64,000 nucleotides of DNA from UTCFX2 sp963788305. GTDB taxonomy: Bacteria; Chloroflexota; Anaerolineae; Anaerolineales; UBA4823. The stretch lies in NCBI GenBank assembly GCA_963788305.1, contig CAWBGK010000003.1:62001-126000 (forward strand), written 5' to 3'. Below are positions 30,464-39,460 of the stretch, piece by piece; positions within the stretch are counted from its first letter, which is position 1, and the number at the start of each line of letters is the position of its first letter. The position numbers and the translations under genes were made by a program. Below the pieces are notes generated by a model. The model made no database searches. It saw only the letters and a program-made list of their open reading frames with translations, and was not told the origin of the DNA.

Positions 30464-32336
30464 ATGAAGATGCAAGCAGCATTGAGATTCGATAAAAGCG
30501 AGATACAAGCATCCATTGCAGCAAGATTTGATCGAGTATCTGCCTTGGTTCCAAACCTGCAGGCAGTGAAGAGTCAACGTTACAGCTGGACCTATGCTTA
30601 TTTACGCAAAAAGGCGGACCAAATAGCTTATTCGTTGATTGAAAGTTATGGTACGGGGGCTGAGCCAATTGCCCTGCTCCTGGATCATGACGCCCCATTG
30701 ATTGCAAGCATCCTCGGGGTACTCAAAGCCGGAAAGTTTTATGCTGTGCTGGACCCTGCTTACCCGAATGGATATCTCTCGGATATTCTGAAAAATCTTG
30801 GGGCGCGAGTATTGGTCACTGACTCACAAAACTTTCAGTTATCTCGAACACTAATTTCGCCAGGCTGTGACTTGATTGTTTATGAGGGAATAGACGATCA
30901 TTATCCAGAACTGGAGACATCCATCAACCTATCTGGGGATATGCCGCTTGCGATCTATTTTACATCAGGCTCGACAGGCAGATCAAAAGGAGTAATTCGG
31001 TCTCAAAGTTTAACATTGCACAGGACCTGGTTCGACAGGCAGCAGCATCCAGTCTATCCCGATGATCGACAGACACTGTTGACCTCTTGCAGTTTTGCAT
31101 CCTCACCGACAGATATTTTTAATGCAGTTCTTAATGGCTGCACCCTTTCAATCTATAAGGTTCGCGACCACGTTGCAGGGGAGCTGAAATCGTGGATAAA
31201 TCATGAAGGAATAACCTTGTTGCATCCTCCTATCGCCTATTTCCGATACTTCATTGGATCATTGGATCAAAATGATTTTTTCCCTTCAATTCGCCAGGTG
31301 ACCCTGACTGGTGATGTGTTATTCCGCAAAGATATCGAAAATGCCTGGAAACACTTCTCAAAAGAATGCACTTTTGCGCATTGTCTTGCGTCCAGTGAAG
31401 CGGGTTTAATCAGCAAGATGATCATCACCAATAAAAATGTACTCACGAATCCCATCATTTCAATCGGTTATCCGGTTGATGGACGGGAAATCTGGATCAT
31501 GGATGATTCAGGAAAACGCTTGGACTCTGCCCAGACAGGCCGTATCGGAATTCGCTCTCCCTATTTATCCTCAGGTTATTGGAATCTGCCCGAGGAAACA
31601 GCAAAACATTTCTTCCAGGATCCCGAAGATCCTTCCCAGAGATTCTTTCTCAGCGGAGACCTCGGAAGGATCAAGGAAGATGGGACTTTAGAGGTGCTTG
31701 GTCGGGAAGACGCTGTGGTCAAGGTTCGAGGTTATCGAGTTGACCTGGCAGTTATCGAAGCCGCCTTACTGGAAACAGACGATTATCGAGAAATTGCTGT
31801 TCTTGCTACCTCAGGTCCTGATGGAGAAAAACAGATTGCTGCCTATTTAGTACACCGGGTAAGTGCTGCTCTGGATGAGCAGGCAGTCCGGAGTGACCTG
31901 GCAAAGAAACTACCAGAATATATGCTCCCATCAACCTATTCCTTCCTAGAAATGCTTCCTCGGCTACCCAATGGAAAGGTTGACCGGCTGTTTTTAGCTA
32001 AGTACCAAGCAGGTTGATTCTGAGAAGCCTGAACCCTCGACTGATCTGCTGGAAAACGAGTTGGACAAAATCGTATGTGAAACATTGGGTTTACAAACGA
32101 TTGGTCGCGATGACGATTTATTTGCTTATGGCTGCAACTCACTTTTGGCAGCCGAGATCATCACAAAATGCACAAAGAAATTCCAGGTCGATATTCCTAT
32201 GAGAATTTTTTATGAAAATCCCAGTATGGATGGTTTGGCAGCGTATCTTAAAAGTCAAATAAATGGTCCCCAGTCCATAAGAAACCAACTTGAAATCAAC
32301 CCCGACATTCAAGATTATTTAAGCCAGTTTGCTTGA
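30464..32336 (+). CDS. NRPS-like adenylation-thiolation didomain protein, one frameshift
   Basis: About 620 residues after repair. The adenylation domain (1-517) has core motifs A3 AIYFTSGSTGRSKGV, A5/A6-like GYPVDGREIWIMDD, A7 SGDLGRIKEDG, A8 VKVRGYRVDLAVIE and A10 LPNGKVDR. At the A4 region (SCSFASSPTDIF) the Asp that normally grips the alpha-amino group is not present (FASS rather than FDAS), so the substrate may not be an ordinary alpha-amino acid. After QAG the frame breaks at about 32015. The next frame gives VDSEKPEPSTDLLENELDKI and a carrier domain with phosphopantetheine Ser in YGCNSLLAAEI. No condensation or thioesterase domain is present. A phosphopantetheinyl transferase that could prime it is two genes downstream. 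Confidence 0.85.
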
Positions 32337-32418
32337 ATGTTTTTTTGGGGTGCACAGAATCAGTAGGAGTCCCGTACCAAACAGGTTCAGCAACATATAC
32401 AAAGTATTGGAGTAGCTT

Positions 32419-33081
32419 GTGGAAAAATTGATCATCTTCGGGAATGGCTCGGTTGCAAGTGTCCTTTATTATCACTTGAAGAGGGATACAGATTATCAGA
32501 TCGCTGGATTTACAGTCGATCGTAACGTGATCGAATCCAATACTTTCATGGATTTACCGTTATCATCTTTCGATGAAGTCCAGGAAAAATTTCCCCCGGG
32601 TGAATTCAAGATGATCGTTGCCGTTGGTTATGTAAGGGTAAACCAGCTCCGCGCAGAACGCTACTTTCAAGCAAAGGAGCTGGGTTACCAGATGATAAAC
32701 TACATCAGCCCGCGGGCCACCGTCTGGTCAGGATTAGAAATTGGGGATAATTGCAGGATCGGGGATCATTGCATCATTTCTCCATACTGCAAAATCGGTA
32801 ATGATGTTTGGATCAGTTCCGGCAGCATCATCGGTCATCATTCAGTCATAAAGGATCACTGCTACTTCTCCTCCAGCGTGAACATCGCTGGATTTGTGAC
32901 TGTTGAGCCGTACTGTTATCTTGGGATGAGCGCCGTGATCCGGAATAATATCTCGATCGCTCGTTCGTGTATTATTGGGGCTGGGGCGGTCATATTAGGA
33001 GATACACAGGAGAAGGGAGTATATATGGCGCCCGCCGCCCAAAAGCTCCCGATCAACAGCGACCAGATTTCTCCAAAGTGA
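32419..33081 (+). CDS. Left-handed beta-helix acyltransferase (NeuD/PglD-like)
   Basis: A 220-residue protein with GTG start (32419) and GGAG upstream. The N-terminal Rossmann-like domain begins EKLIIFGNGSVASVLYYHLK. Hexapeptide-repeat turns follow (about residues 95-210; IGDNCRIGDHCIISPYCKIG, GAGAVILGD). The fold is that of sugar O-/N-acyltransferases using acyl-CoA. Next to an adenylation-thiolation protein it might acylate the activated substrate or the final product; this is inference. Intact. Confidence 0.85.
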   Translation: MEKLIIFGNGSVASVLYYHLKRDTDYQIAGFTVDRNVIESNTFMDLPLSSFDEVQEKFPPGEFKMIVAVGYVRVNQLRAERYFQAKELGYQMINYISPRATVWSGLEIGDNCRIGDHCIISPYCKIGNDVWISSGSIIGHHSVIKDHCYFSSSVNIAGFVTVEPYCYLGMSAVIRNNISIARSCIIGAGAVILGDTQEKGVYMAPAAQKLPINSDQISPK

Positions 33082-33880
33082 GGAAGAATAAAGAGAAAAA
33101 AAGGTCGGAGTCATCAAATGGATTTCAACCCATGAGCCTTCTGATCCGCTTTGGCGGTCCCCGCCGTCTCCCTGGATCCTGGGCAGCGCAGAGATCCATG
33201 TCTGGTGCACCTCGCTTGACCTACCATCGCAGCGGGTTGATGAAATGGTGCAGACTCTTTCCGCTAATGAGCGCCAGAGAGCCGACATCTTCCATCTCGA
33301 ACGAGAAAGGCAACGCTTCATCGTGGGGCGAGCTGTTCTCAGAAGAATTCTAAGCTTCTACCTGGAACTGGATCCAGACCAGGTGCAGTTCTGGTACGGA
33401 CCGCGCGGCAAACCCTATCTGGCTTCGAGACACGGGAAAGTTAAGACCAGGATTCAACCTCGCTCACGCCGGTCCGCTTGCCCTTTTTGCTTTCAAAAAC
33501 GACCAGGAAATTGGCATCGATGTCGAGCTGGTGCGCCCCACTCCTGATATGGACTTAATCGCTTCGAGATTTTTCTCTCCATCCGAGAACAAAACTTATC
33601 AAGCTTTGCCTGAATCACCGGAAAGAGATGGGGTTCTATCGATCTTGGGTGCGTAAAGAAGCGTACCTTAAAGCACTGGGGGAATGGATTCTCACAGCAT
33701 ATGGAATGTGTTGACGTTTCATTGTTGTCCGTAGAACAAGTCCGACAGTTGAATACCGCTTGGGATCCTGATGAGCTAGACCGCTGGTCTTTGATCTCGT
33801 TCACCCCTTCACTCGGTTTTGTGGCAGCGCTTGCAGTACCAGGACATGATGATCACGCCATAACTTTTAAGTATGAATAA
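33078..33880 (+). CDS. Sfp-type 4'-phosphopantetheinyl transferase, several frameshifts
   Basis: Transfers phosphopantetheine from CoA to carrier-domain Ser. The GTG start overlaps the previous stop (GTGA) and would be in frame if the seven-A run near 33097 had one more A; the start is therefore tentative. Recognisable pieces are WILGSAEIHVWCTSLDLPS, ERQRFIVGRAVLRRILSFYL, YGPRGKPYL, then FNLAHAGPLALFAFKN. EIGIDVELVR carries the Mg2+-binding Asp-x-Glu, and FYRSWVRKEAYLKALG carries the W-x-x-KEA motif. Indels lie near 33445 and 33635. The tail SLISFTPSLGFVAALAVPG is typical of the family. The natural client is the thiolation domain in the same operon. Confidence 0.8.
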
Positions 33881-33937
33881 CTGGCAGCGCCGCACGTGAG
33901 GACGTTTGCACAACTCATCTGTCAAATAAAGTTAGCT

Positions 33938-35289
33938 GAGAGTGTTGAAAAACAAATTAGGAATTGACCTTTAGGCAGAAGTTTAATACAATCGCAGCAT
34001 ACTTCGACAAGGAGCAGCTCATGGAGAAGAAGCGGTTTGTAGAAACAGGTCGAGATTCCTTCTTCGGTGATTATTTATATGACCAGGTGGTCCCTCAAGA
34101 TCATTTTCTGCGCAAGCTGAAGCAAGATATCGATTGGGGACGATTTACCCGCAGGCTGATCAGGCTGTACAAAGGGGAAGGCCTGGTAGGCAGACCGCCA
34201 TTCGACCCGGCACTGGTTCTGAAGGTTGAATTGATTGCCTATCTGTACAACCTGTCTGAACGACAGGTGGAAGCGTACATCAATGAGAACCTACCAGCAA
34301 AATACTTTGTAGGATTAGCGGTAGATCAGAAATCACCAGACCATTAGACGCTGACTGTTTTTCGAGAACGGCTGCTGCAGCGCGGCAAGCTGAAAGTGTT
34401 CCAAGAGCTGTTGGATGAAATTGTACAGATTGCGCTTGAAAGCGGGATCAAGTTTGGCTCAATCCAGATCGTAGATAGTGTCCACAGCGCTGCAAATGTC
34501 AACACGGATAAAGAGCACCGGCGAAAGAAGAAAGGGAAGGGCCCGCACGATCCGGATGCCCAGTGGGGTGTGAAGCACAAGCGCAAAGTCACAAATGGAG
34601 AAGGGAAAGAAGAAGAGCAAATCCAGTATTTCTACGGCTACAAAGCCCATGTTAGCCTGAATGCCGAAAATGGTTTGATCACCAGCCTGGAGACCAGCTC
34701 CGGCGAAGTTTACGATGGTCATCACTTCTGTTCGCTGGTGGATCATGATCTCGAACAGAAATCTGCCGCTAGAGACCTATACAGCGGATAAAGGTTATGA
34801 TGATGGCGCCAATCACTACTATCTGGAAGTACACCAGCTGCATTCAGCGATCCGGCTAAGAAACTCGTACGCACAAGAAAGATCATAACAAGCAGGTCTG
34901 GCTGGACCTGGAGCGAACGCCGCAATATCGGCAGGGATTGAAGGAGCGTTACAAGATTGAACGTAAGTTTGGTGAAGCCAAGCAGGGGCATGGCTTGGGA
35001 CGCTGTCGATATGTGGGGAAAGCAGGATTTGCGGTGCAGGCTTTTCTGACTGCTATTATGCTCAATCTCAAACGGATCATAAAATTGGTGACTGGTGTGG
35101 GCTTCAAAGTACAGGTTGTTTCCAATGCTTAGCCAGGGGTGAATTGTCAGTGTTGCCCGAAAGCAGACAATAAGGAGCCAATAAAAGGTCAATTTCAAGT
35201 GAAAAAGATGCGTTTTTATCGATGATCCCTGGTCAAAATGCACTTCATTAGCCAGCTTCGGTTGAATTCATGTATTTATCAACACCCTC
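33938..35289 (+). mobile_element. Decayed insertion sequence with 15-bp terminal inverted repeats
   Basis: Left end GAGAGTGTTGAAAAA (33938-33952). The right end read on the minus strand is GAGGGTGTTGATAAA (35289-35275), matching 13 of 15. The 1352-bp length and the IS1182/IS4-type transposase inside fit a single IS copy. I see no clear target-site duplication. It separates the acyl-activation operon from the next module. Confidence 0.7.
33964..35132 (+). pseudogene. IS1182-like (DUF772/DDE) transposase, broken
   Basis: The N-terminal frame (33964-34347) has the DUF772 pattern: DHFLRKLKQDIDWGRFTRRL, GRPPFDPALVLKVELIAYLY, NLSERQVEAYINENLPAKYF. A stop follows SPDH. The middle frame holds IQIVDSVHSAANV (first catalytic Asp) and YGYKAHVSLNAENGLIT. 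The end resumes after more indels with YTADKGYDD and YKIERKFGEAKQGHGLGRCR (catalytic Glu region), ending VQAFLTAIMLNLKRI. The start may also be the Met at 34021. At least three breaks make it inactive as read. Confidence 0.8.
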
Positions 35290-35493
35290 TATAAATCAAT
35301 CGGTAATTTCCCTTTTCTCCCTTTGAATTAAGATCAACTCAACGACATCATTCATATTTATCTCAAACCGATAAAAAGGCAGGACAATCCAAACCTCTCA
35401 ATTCGAGGATTCGGACGGTTGGCGTTCAAGCTCGAGTTTTTTTCTCGCCGAAAGGTTAGTACAATTCTTGCAACTATATTCACAGAAAAAACC

Positions 35494-36187
35494 ATGAGAC
35501 GCATTGACAGAATTGGCGGGATTTTAGCTGGGATCAGCCTTTCTTTTATTATTTTCATATTTGCATTCAATTGGAGCACACGTTCACCAGAAACGCAGGT
35601 CAAGGCTGGTTCATTGGCCTCCCAAAAGCCGGTAAATGGCTGGTATGTGTGTGGGAATCTGGGTATAGGCCCGGTCCCGGGTGTACCAGAACCGCGCCAG
35701 CGCCTCAAATTGTGCCATGATAGCGGTTGGGTAGCCTATACCTACTGCACCCAGCCAGGTCTGCCAGTCCCGCCGATGGGTAGGCGCTGCACTCGAAATC
35801 AGCGACGATACCTATCGATGCGGAGCCCTCTACCAGCGCTTGCGCGAGTATCGCATCGTACAAACACCCGTCGAGACAAATACTCCCACAACCACGCCCA
35901 CGCCAACCGCCAGTCCAACTCCTACGATTACTCCCAGCCTGACTCCCACGATTACTGCGAGTCCGACTCCAACACAGACTGCAAGCCCGACTCCAACACT
36001 GACTGCAAGCCCGACGATGTACCGCTGGATTGCCTCTCCTACGCCTACAAGCGGACCGCGCGTAAACCCCGGTGGGGAAGGCAATTCCACAATGTTGCGA
36101 GCGCTGATCGTTGTCGAGACAGGCTTATTAATTATCTCGGCATTTATAGGGGTTTGGATTATGCGGGGCTTGAAAAAGCTCCGTTGA
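35494..36187 (+). CDS. Membrane-anchored Thr/Pro-stalk protein, one frameshift
   Basis: About 230 residues after repair. It starts MRRIDRIGGILAGISLSFII with a signal or transmembrane segment. A Cys-containing domain follows (GWYVCGNLGIGPVPG, CHDSGWVAYTYCTQPG, then after a break near 35775 LEISDDTYRCGALYQRL). Next is a Thr/Pro-rich stalk of TPTPT/ASPTPT repeats (about 35880-36020), a short NPGGEGNS linker and a second membrane helix (LRALIVVETGLLIISAFIGV) with a basic tail. The domain order resembles a cell-surface protein held by a C-terminal anchor but without an LPxTG motif. Its stop overlaps the next gene. Family unknown. Confidence 0.6.
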
Positions 36188-37089
36188 CTCGCACCAAGCG
36201 CATGCCATTTCCTGAACTATTTCGCTTTTTTTCCATCTCCAGGTTCAAGTGGATCGGGATAGTGTTTATTGCCCTATTGCTCGACCTGCTGATTAACCTG
36301 GTTTTATTCTCCGCCAGACCTGATCTGTTCTTGAAGAACAAACCTGATCCGGTTGAAGTCACGCCGAGGGTCATAAGCCTTTGGTCTCCAATCGGCACAC
36401 CGTATCAGCCGCTGCCTCCAACCCCATCCTTACATGCGCCTACCTCCATAAATGCCTTGAGTACACCTTTCCCAGAGCCTTCAACCAACTTTTTTGGCAT
36501 CGATTTCCGCCCGGGAGCGGCTCGCATAAAAATTCTCGTCCGACCCCAAACTGACAGGCTCAACGACGGAAAACCGATCACCATTGAGGTTAATCCGGGC
36601 AGCTCCTGCCATTATCAGGATCACCGCGCCTGCGTCAGCGCCTTCCGTCAAGGCAGATCTGGAAATGTCATCTTCATCAGCGTGCACTCGGGAATCGGTG
36701 GAGAAGCAGAAGTCTACCGGCGAGCCATAGAAGGAATGGGGCTGGACCAGGCTGGCTTCTCGATCAAGCTGATTCGCTCAAATCTGGCGAGGTTGGAAAA
36801 CGCTCCGGTCCAAATCAGACAGGGGGACCGGATTGTGGGCGGCTTGAAACTGGCGGCAGCCATGCGAGTACCGCCAGGGCTGCTCCAGGATTATTTCAAC
36901 GGCTCCGTCGAGCAGGCCATAGCACTCGCCGCTTCGGTTAATCCAAACCTGGGTGATTATCCTGATCCAGAAACCCAGCTGTTAGTTTTTGAAACTTGTG
37001 GCTGGAAGCAGCCCGACGAGCCGTGGATGCCGGGAGTTTCCAGCACTACCGGCTCTGTTTATCTCGGTGTGATCCAGTCCGAACCATAA
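36184..37089 (+). CDS. Single-pass membrane protein with sortase-like His/Cys dyad, unassigned
   Basis: About 300 residues. TTG at 36184 overlaps the previous stop (TTGA); the ATG at 36202 is the alternative. One membrane helix (FKWIGIVFIALLLDLLINL) is followed by a Pro-rich linker and an extracellular domain. That domain contains GKPITIEVNPGSSCHY, IFISVHSGIGGEAEVYRR, VQIRQGDRIVGGL and LLVFETCGWKQPDEPW. The His (SVHSG) and Cys (FETC) after hydrophobic strands recall sortases, but I do not see the usual distal Arg. Sortase is one possibility, not an assignment. It probably works with the adjacent stalk protein. Confidence 0.55.
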   Translation: MTRTKRMPFPELFRFFSISRFKWIGIVFIALLLDLLINLVLFSARPDLFLKNKPDPVEVTPRVISLWSPIGTPYQPLPPTPSLHAPTSINALSTPFPEPSTNFFGIDFRPGAARIKILVRPQTDRLNDGKPITIEVNPGSSCHYQDHRACVSAFRQGRSGNVIFISVHSGIGGEAEVYRRAIEGMGLDQAGFSIKLIRSNLARLENAPVQIRQGDRIVGGLKLAAAMRVPPGLLQDYFNGSVEQAIALAASVNPNLGDYPDPETQLLVFETCGWKQPDEPWMPGVSSTTGSVYLGVIQSEP

Positions 37090-37125
37090 CCAGGATTTTC
37101 AAGCAGGCTGCAATCCACAGGAGAT

Positions 37126-37488
37126 TTACTGGGGATGTGCGATTTCCGCGGCAGCCCGAAGAAGCGCGGTGAGCGCGGGATCTTCGAGCTCGCCAGGCTC
37201 CCGGATCTTGATATGTCGATGGACTTTTCCTCGACCTTCCAACAGCCCAGTTGGATCCCTCAGAGCCGCTCCGTGTGCGATCCCTAGCCGAACATAAACC
37301 GGGAAAGGCGTAATTACAAAGACCAGGCCTTTATATCCCGTTCCAAAACCCAACCCGATATCCCCACCTTCGACGGTCACGACTGGATTGGGAAGAGATA
37401 TATGAATAAGAGTAATTAATCCCTTGACAATCTGCTGAATTTTGGGTTGATATGGAGCCAGAAGATCGTTTATTGATTGATCGCTCAT
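37126..37488 (-). CDS. DUF1801 family protein
   Basis: A 120-residue soluble protein. The Met at 37488 (MSDQSINDLLAPYQPKIQQI) is preferred over the Met five codons upstream. The family core is clear: GLGFGTGYKGLVFVITPF, VRLGIAHGAALRDPTGLLEG and GKVHRHIKIREPGELEDPAL. DUF1801/YdhG-like proteins resemble the frataxin/CyaY fold and have no established reaction. Intact; gene spacing suggests it is monocistronic. Confidence 0.8.
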   Translation of the reverse strand: MSDQSINDLLAPYQPKIQQIVKGLITLIHISLPNPVVTVEGGDIGLGFGTGYKGLVFVITPFPVYVRLGIAHGAALRDPTGLLEGRGKVHRHIKIREPGELEDPALTALLRAAAEIAHPQ

Positions 37489-37653
37489 AAAATGATTGTC
37501 CACATATTATTCTTAGCGATTTCCTCGCCTGCTGTAAGGGCGACCTCCGTGGTCTAGATTGGAATCGTGGCGTATGAAACAAGGATCATACCCACCGAGG
37601 GATTTCCTGAAATTTTGGATTCCTTTGTTCAGTGTGGTAATTTAATCGGTATG

Positions 37654-38145
37654 TTATTTGATCTTGTGAAAACCGAGCGTGCGGAACATCACCCGCATCA
37701 TCTTGTGACCAAAATCCGGTTTCAGATATTGATTCGGGCATGCACCTGGGATTACTGAAATCCCATTGTCTTGGCACAATCGGACAGCCGCTTGCGAAAC
37801 GCTGGTCATACTGGATGCCAAACCGGGCTTTGTGCCCATTAAGCAGTGCATCCAAACGTGTTTTATTCCCAGATCAACACATTCTTGGACGATTAACTCG
37901 GTGACTTTGGGATTGGCAAGAATGAACACGGCATCCGGCTTCTCTGGAATTGACTTAAGATCCGGGAAGCAGGGATCGCCTTCAAAAGTTGTCAAACGTG
38001 GATTGACAGCGCTGACGGAATATCCTTCAGATTTAAATTTGCGATAGCCCAGGTTGCAGCCCGTCTCACGCTTATCTGAAACGCCAATGACAGCAATCTT
38101 TTTCTGGGCGAGAAAGTCTTTTACGAGAGGTTCAATATTTGACAT
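37654..38145 (-). CDS. CoA-binding protein (YccU-like)
   Basis: A 163-residue Rossmann-fold protein. The start at 38145 (MSNIEPLVKDFLAQKKIAVI) has GGAG 8 nt upstream. Family motifs are IAVIGVSDKRETGCNLGYR, PDAVFILANPKVTELIVQEC and GIKHVWMHCLMGTKPG, followed by the catalytic-like NGISVIPGACPNQYLKP. Small stand-alone CoA-binding proteins resemble the N-terminal part of succinyl-CoA synthetase alpha; their role is unknown. Intact. Confidence 0.85.
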   Translation of the reverse strand: MSNIEPLVKDFLAQKKIAVIGVSDKRETGCNLGYRKFKSEGYSVSAVNPRLTTFEGDPCFPDLKSIPEKPDAVFILANPKVTELIVQECVDLGIKHVWMHCLMGTKPGLASSMTSVSQAAVRLCQDNGISVIPGACPNQYLKPDFGHKMMRVMFRTLGFHKIK

Positions 38146-38472
38146 TTTTGCTCCTTCCTTCCCCCCTATTATAAGCATGAATAAAATAAAGCCGGTTTTT
38201 TGTTTCGAATTTTCTGTTCAAAATTTTCTGGGGACCTCAAGAATGGTTTATTCGGATTGTTTTCGATATCATATGTGATCTCACGTTCCAACCCTTGATC
38301 CTGAGCCAATCAAACCAGCCCGTTTCTCAGATTGGAATGCCTGTCGTTACGCGATCCGATATAAGCAGGGGCAACATGAAAAGACAGACAACTCCCAAAA
38401 ACCGCATTCCCCGAGCCAACCCGGTGGTGTACGCTTGCATAATCAAAGGGGAAATAGGTTAAAATATATCCA

Positions 38473-39195
38473 TGAAATCTACTTTCCGCTCCATGCATCG
38501 CGTTCCTTCGAAAGGTAGCTTTTTTGATAAGCTGATCGATCCAATCGATCGGCTGTCTGAGACGATTTTCAGCATCCTGATCTTGCTGACCTATACGCTG
38601 GCATTCCAGATCATCAGAACTCTCTGACAGCTCACCTTATGTTTCCTCGACGCAAAACGTGGATGATCTGCTGATCGGAGCTCTGGGAGCCATATTTGCC
38701 TGGGGAACAATCGACGGTGTGATGTATGCATTGCTGACGGTTTTTCAACGCGGCGAAAGCCGCCGTTTGCTTCATAATATTGGAGCCGCAAAGAATGAGC
38801 AGGAGGCGTTGGATATCATCGCAGACGACCTTGATTACATCCTCGAGCCAGTTTCCGGAAAAAATGAGCGGCAGATTTTTTATAAAAGCATTCTGGTCTA
38901 TCTTAAGGACAGCCAACCGCGTACAATCAGGCTGACCGGAGAGGATCTTATTGGAGCGGTAGCGCACGTAATGGTGGCAATCCTTGCTGTGCTGCCGTCG
39001 CTGATCCCGCTTATTTTGGTGCGGGGCAATGATCAGCTTGCCATCCGGATCTCGAACTTCGTCTCATTCATCTTGCTTTTTATCGCTGGATATCGTTGGG
39101 GAAAATATTCAGGTATTAATCCGGTGAGAACCGGGCTGGTTTTGATGACGATAGCAGTGGCCATGGTTCTTGTCGCGATGCTATTAGGAGGTTAG
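38473..39195 (+). CDS. VIT/CCC1-like membrane protein, one frameshift
   Basis: About 240 residues after repair. The N-terminal piece (ATG 38473) reads LIDPIDRLSETIFSILILLT, the first helix characteristic of VIT family proteins. After a break near 38625 the frame continues SSTQNVDDLLIGALGAIFAW, a charged middle, and three C-terminal helices (VAHVMVAILAVLPSLIPLIL, FVSFILLFIAGYRWGKYSG). VIT proteins transport Fe2+/Mn2+; this one is a prokaryotic relative of uncertain substrate. Confidence 0.65.
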
Positions 39196-39209
39196 GATTG
39201 TAAAAGAAG

Positions 39210-39239
39210 ATCAGACCATCTAATAAAGAGTGGTCTGAT
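39210..39239 (+). terminator. Hairpin downstream of VIT-like gene
   Basis: ATCAGACCA pairs exactly with TGGTCTGAT around a 12-nt loop, 14 nt after the VIT-like stop. Only a short T pair follows. Likely terminator of the plus-strand gene. Confidence 0.55.
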
Positions 39240-39416
39240 TGGTCGGGGACGCCACGAGAAAACCTAATAATGCCAGAGTCACGCCAACGTACTGACGCCT
39301 GCCTCAGATTGATCTGGCCAGCAATTTGAACCGGTTGCTTAATAAGAAGCCTGCTTCAGCGTCCAGGAAAAAATAACAACAGGTAGAAAATAAATAGACT
39401 ATAGCGATGGAAACGA

Positions 39417-39447
39417 GTGTCGGGACTCGTTCGACGAGTCCCGACAC
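39417..39447. terminator. 13-bp GC-rich perfect hairpin 3' of META/PKD lipoprotein
   Basis: GTGTCGGGACTCG and CGAGTCCCGACAC flank TTCGA. It lies 14 nt past the stop of the minus-strand lipoprotein gene and is strong enough to terminate or protect its transcript. Confidence 0.65.
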
Positions 39448-39460
39448 CTGTGCATCTATG

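Noticed and set aside
33931..35295. Target-site duplication around the IS
   Set aside because: Flanks (TTAGCT left, TATAAA right) do not match.
35419..37089. Single 556-codon ORF
   Set aside because: It fuses the N-terminus of the stalk protein, an out-of-frame stretch through the TPTPT repeat, and the sortase-like protein. The real genes are two overlapping ones.
38210..38470. Regulatory RNA upstream of the VIT-like gene
   Set aside because: No convincing conserved structure could be recognised by eye.
39210..39239. GntR operator because of the TGGTCTGA half-sequence
   Set aside because: The halves are separated by 12 nt as a hairpin after a stop codon, not the TGGTC-n-GACCA spacing.
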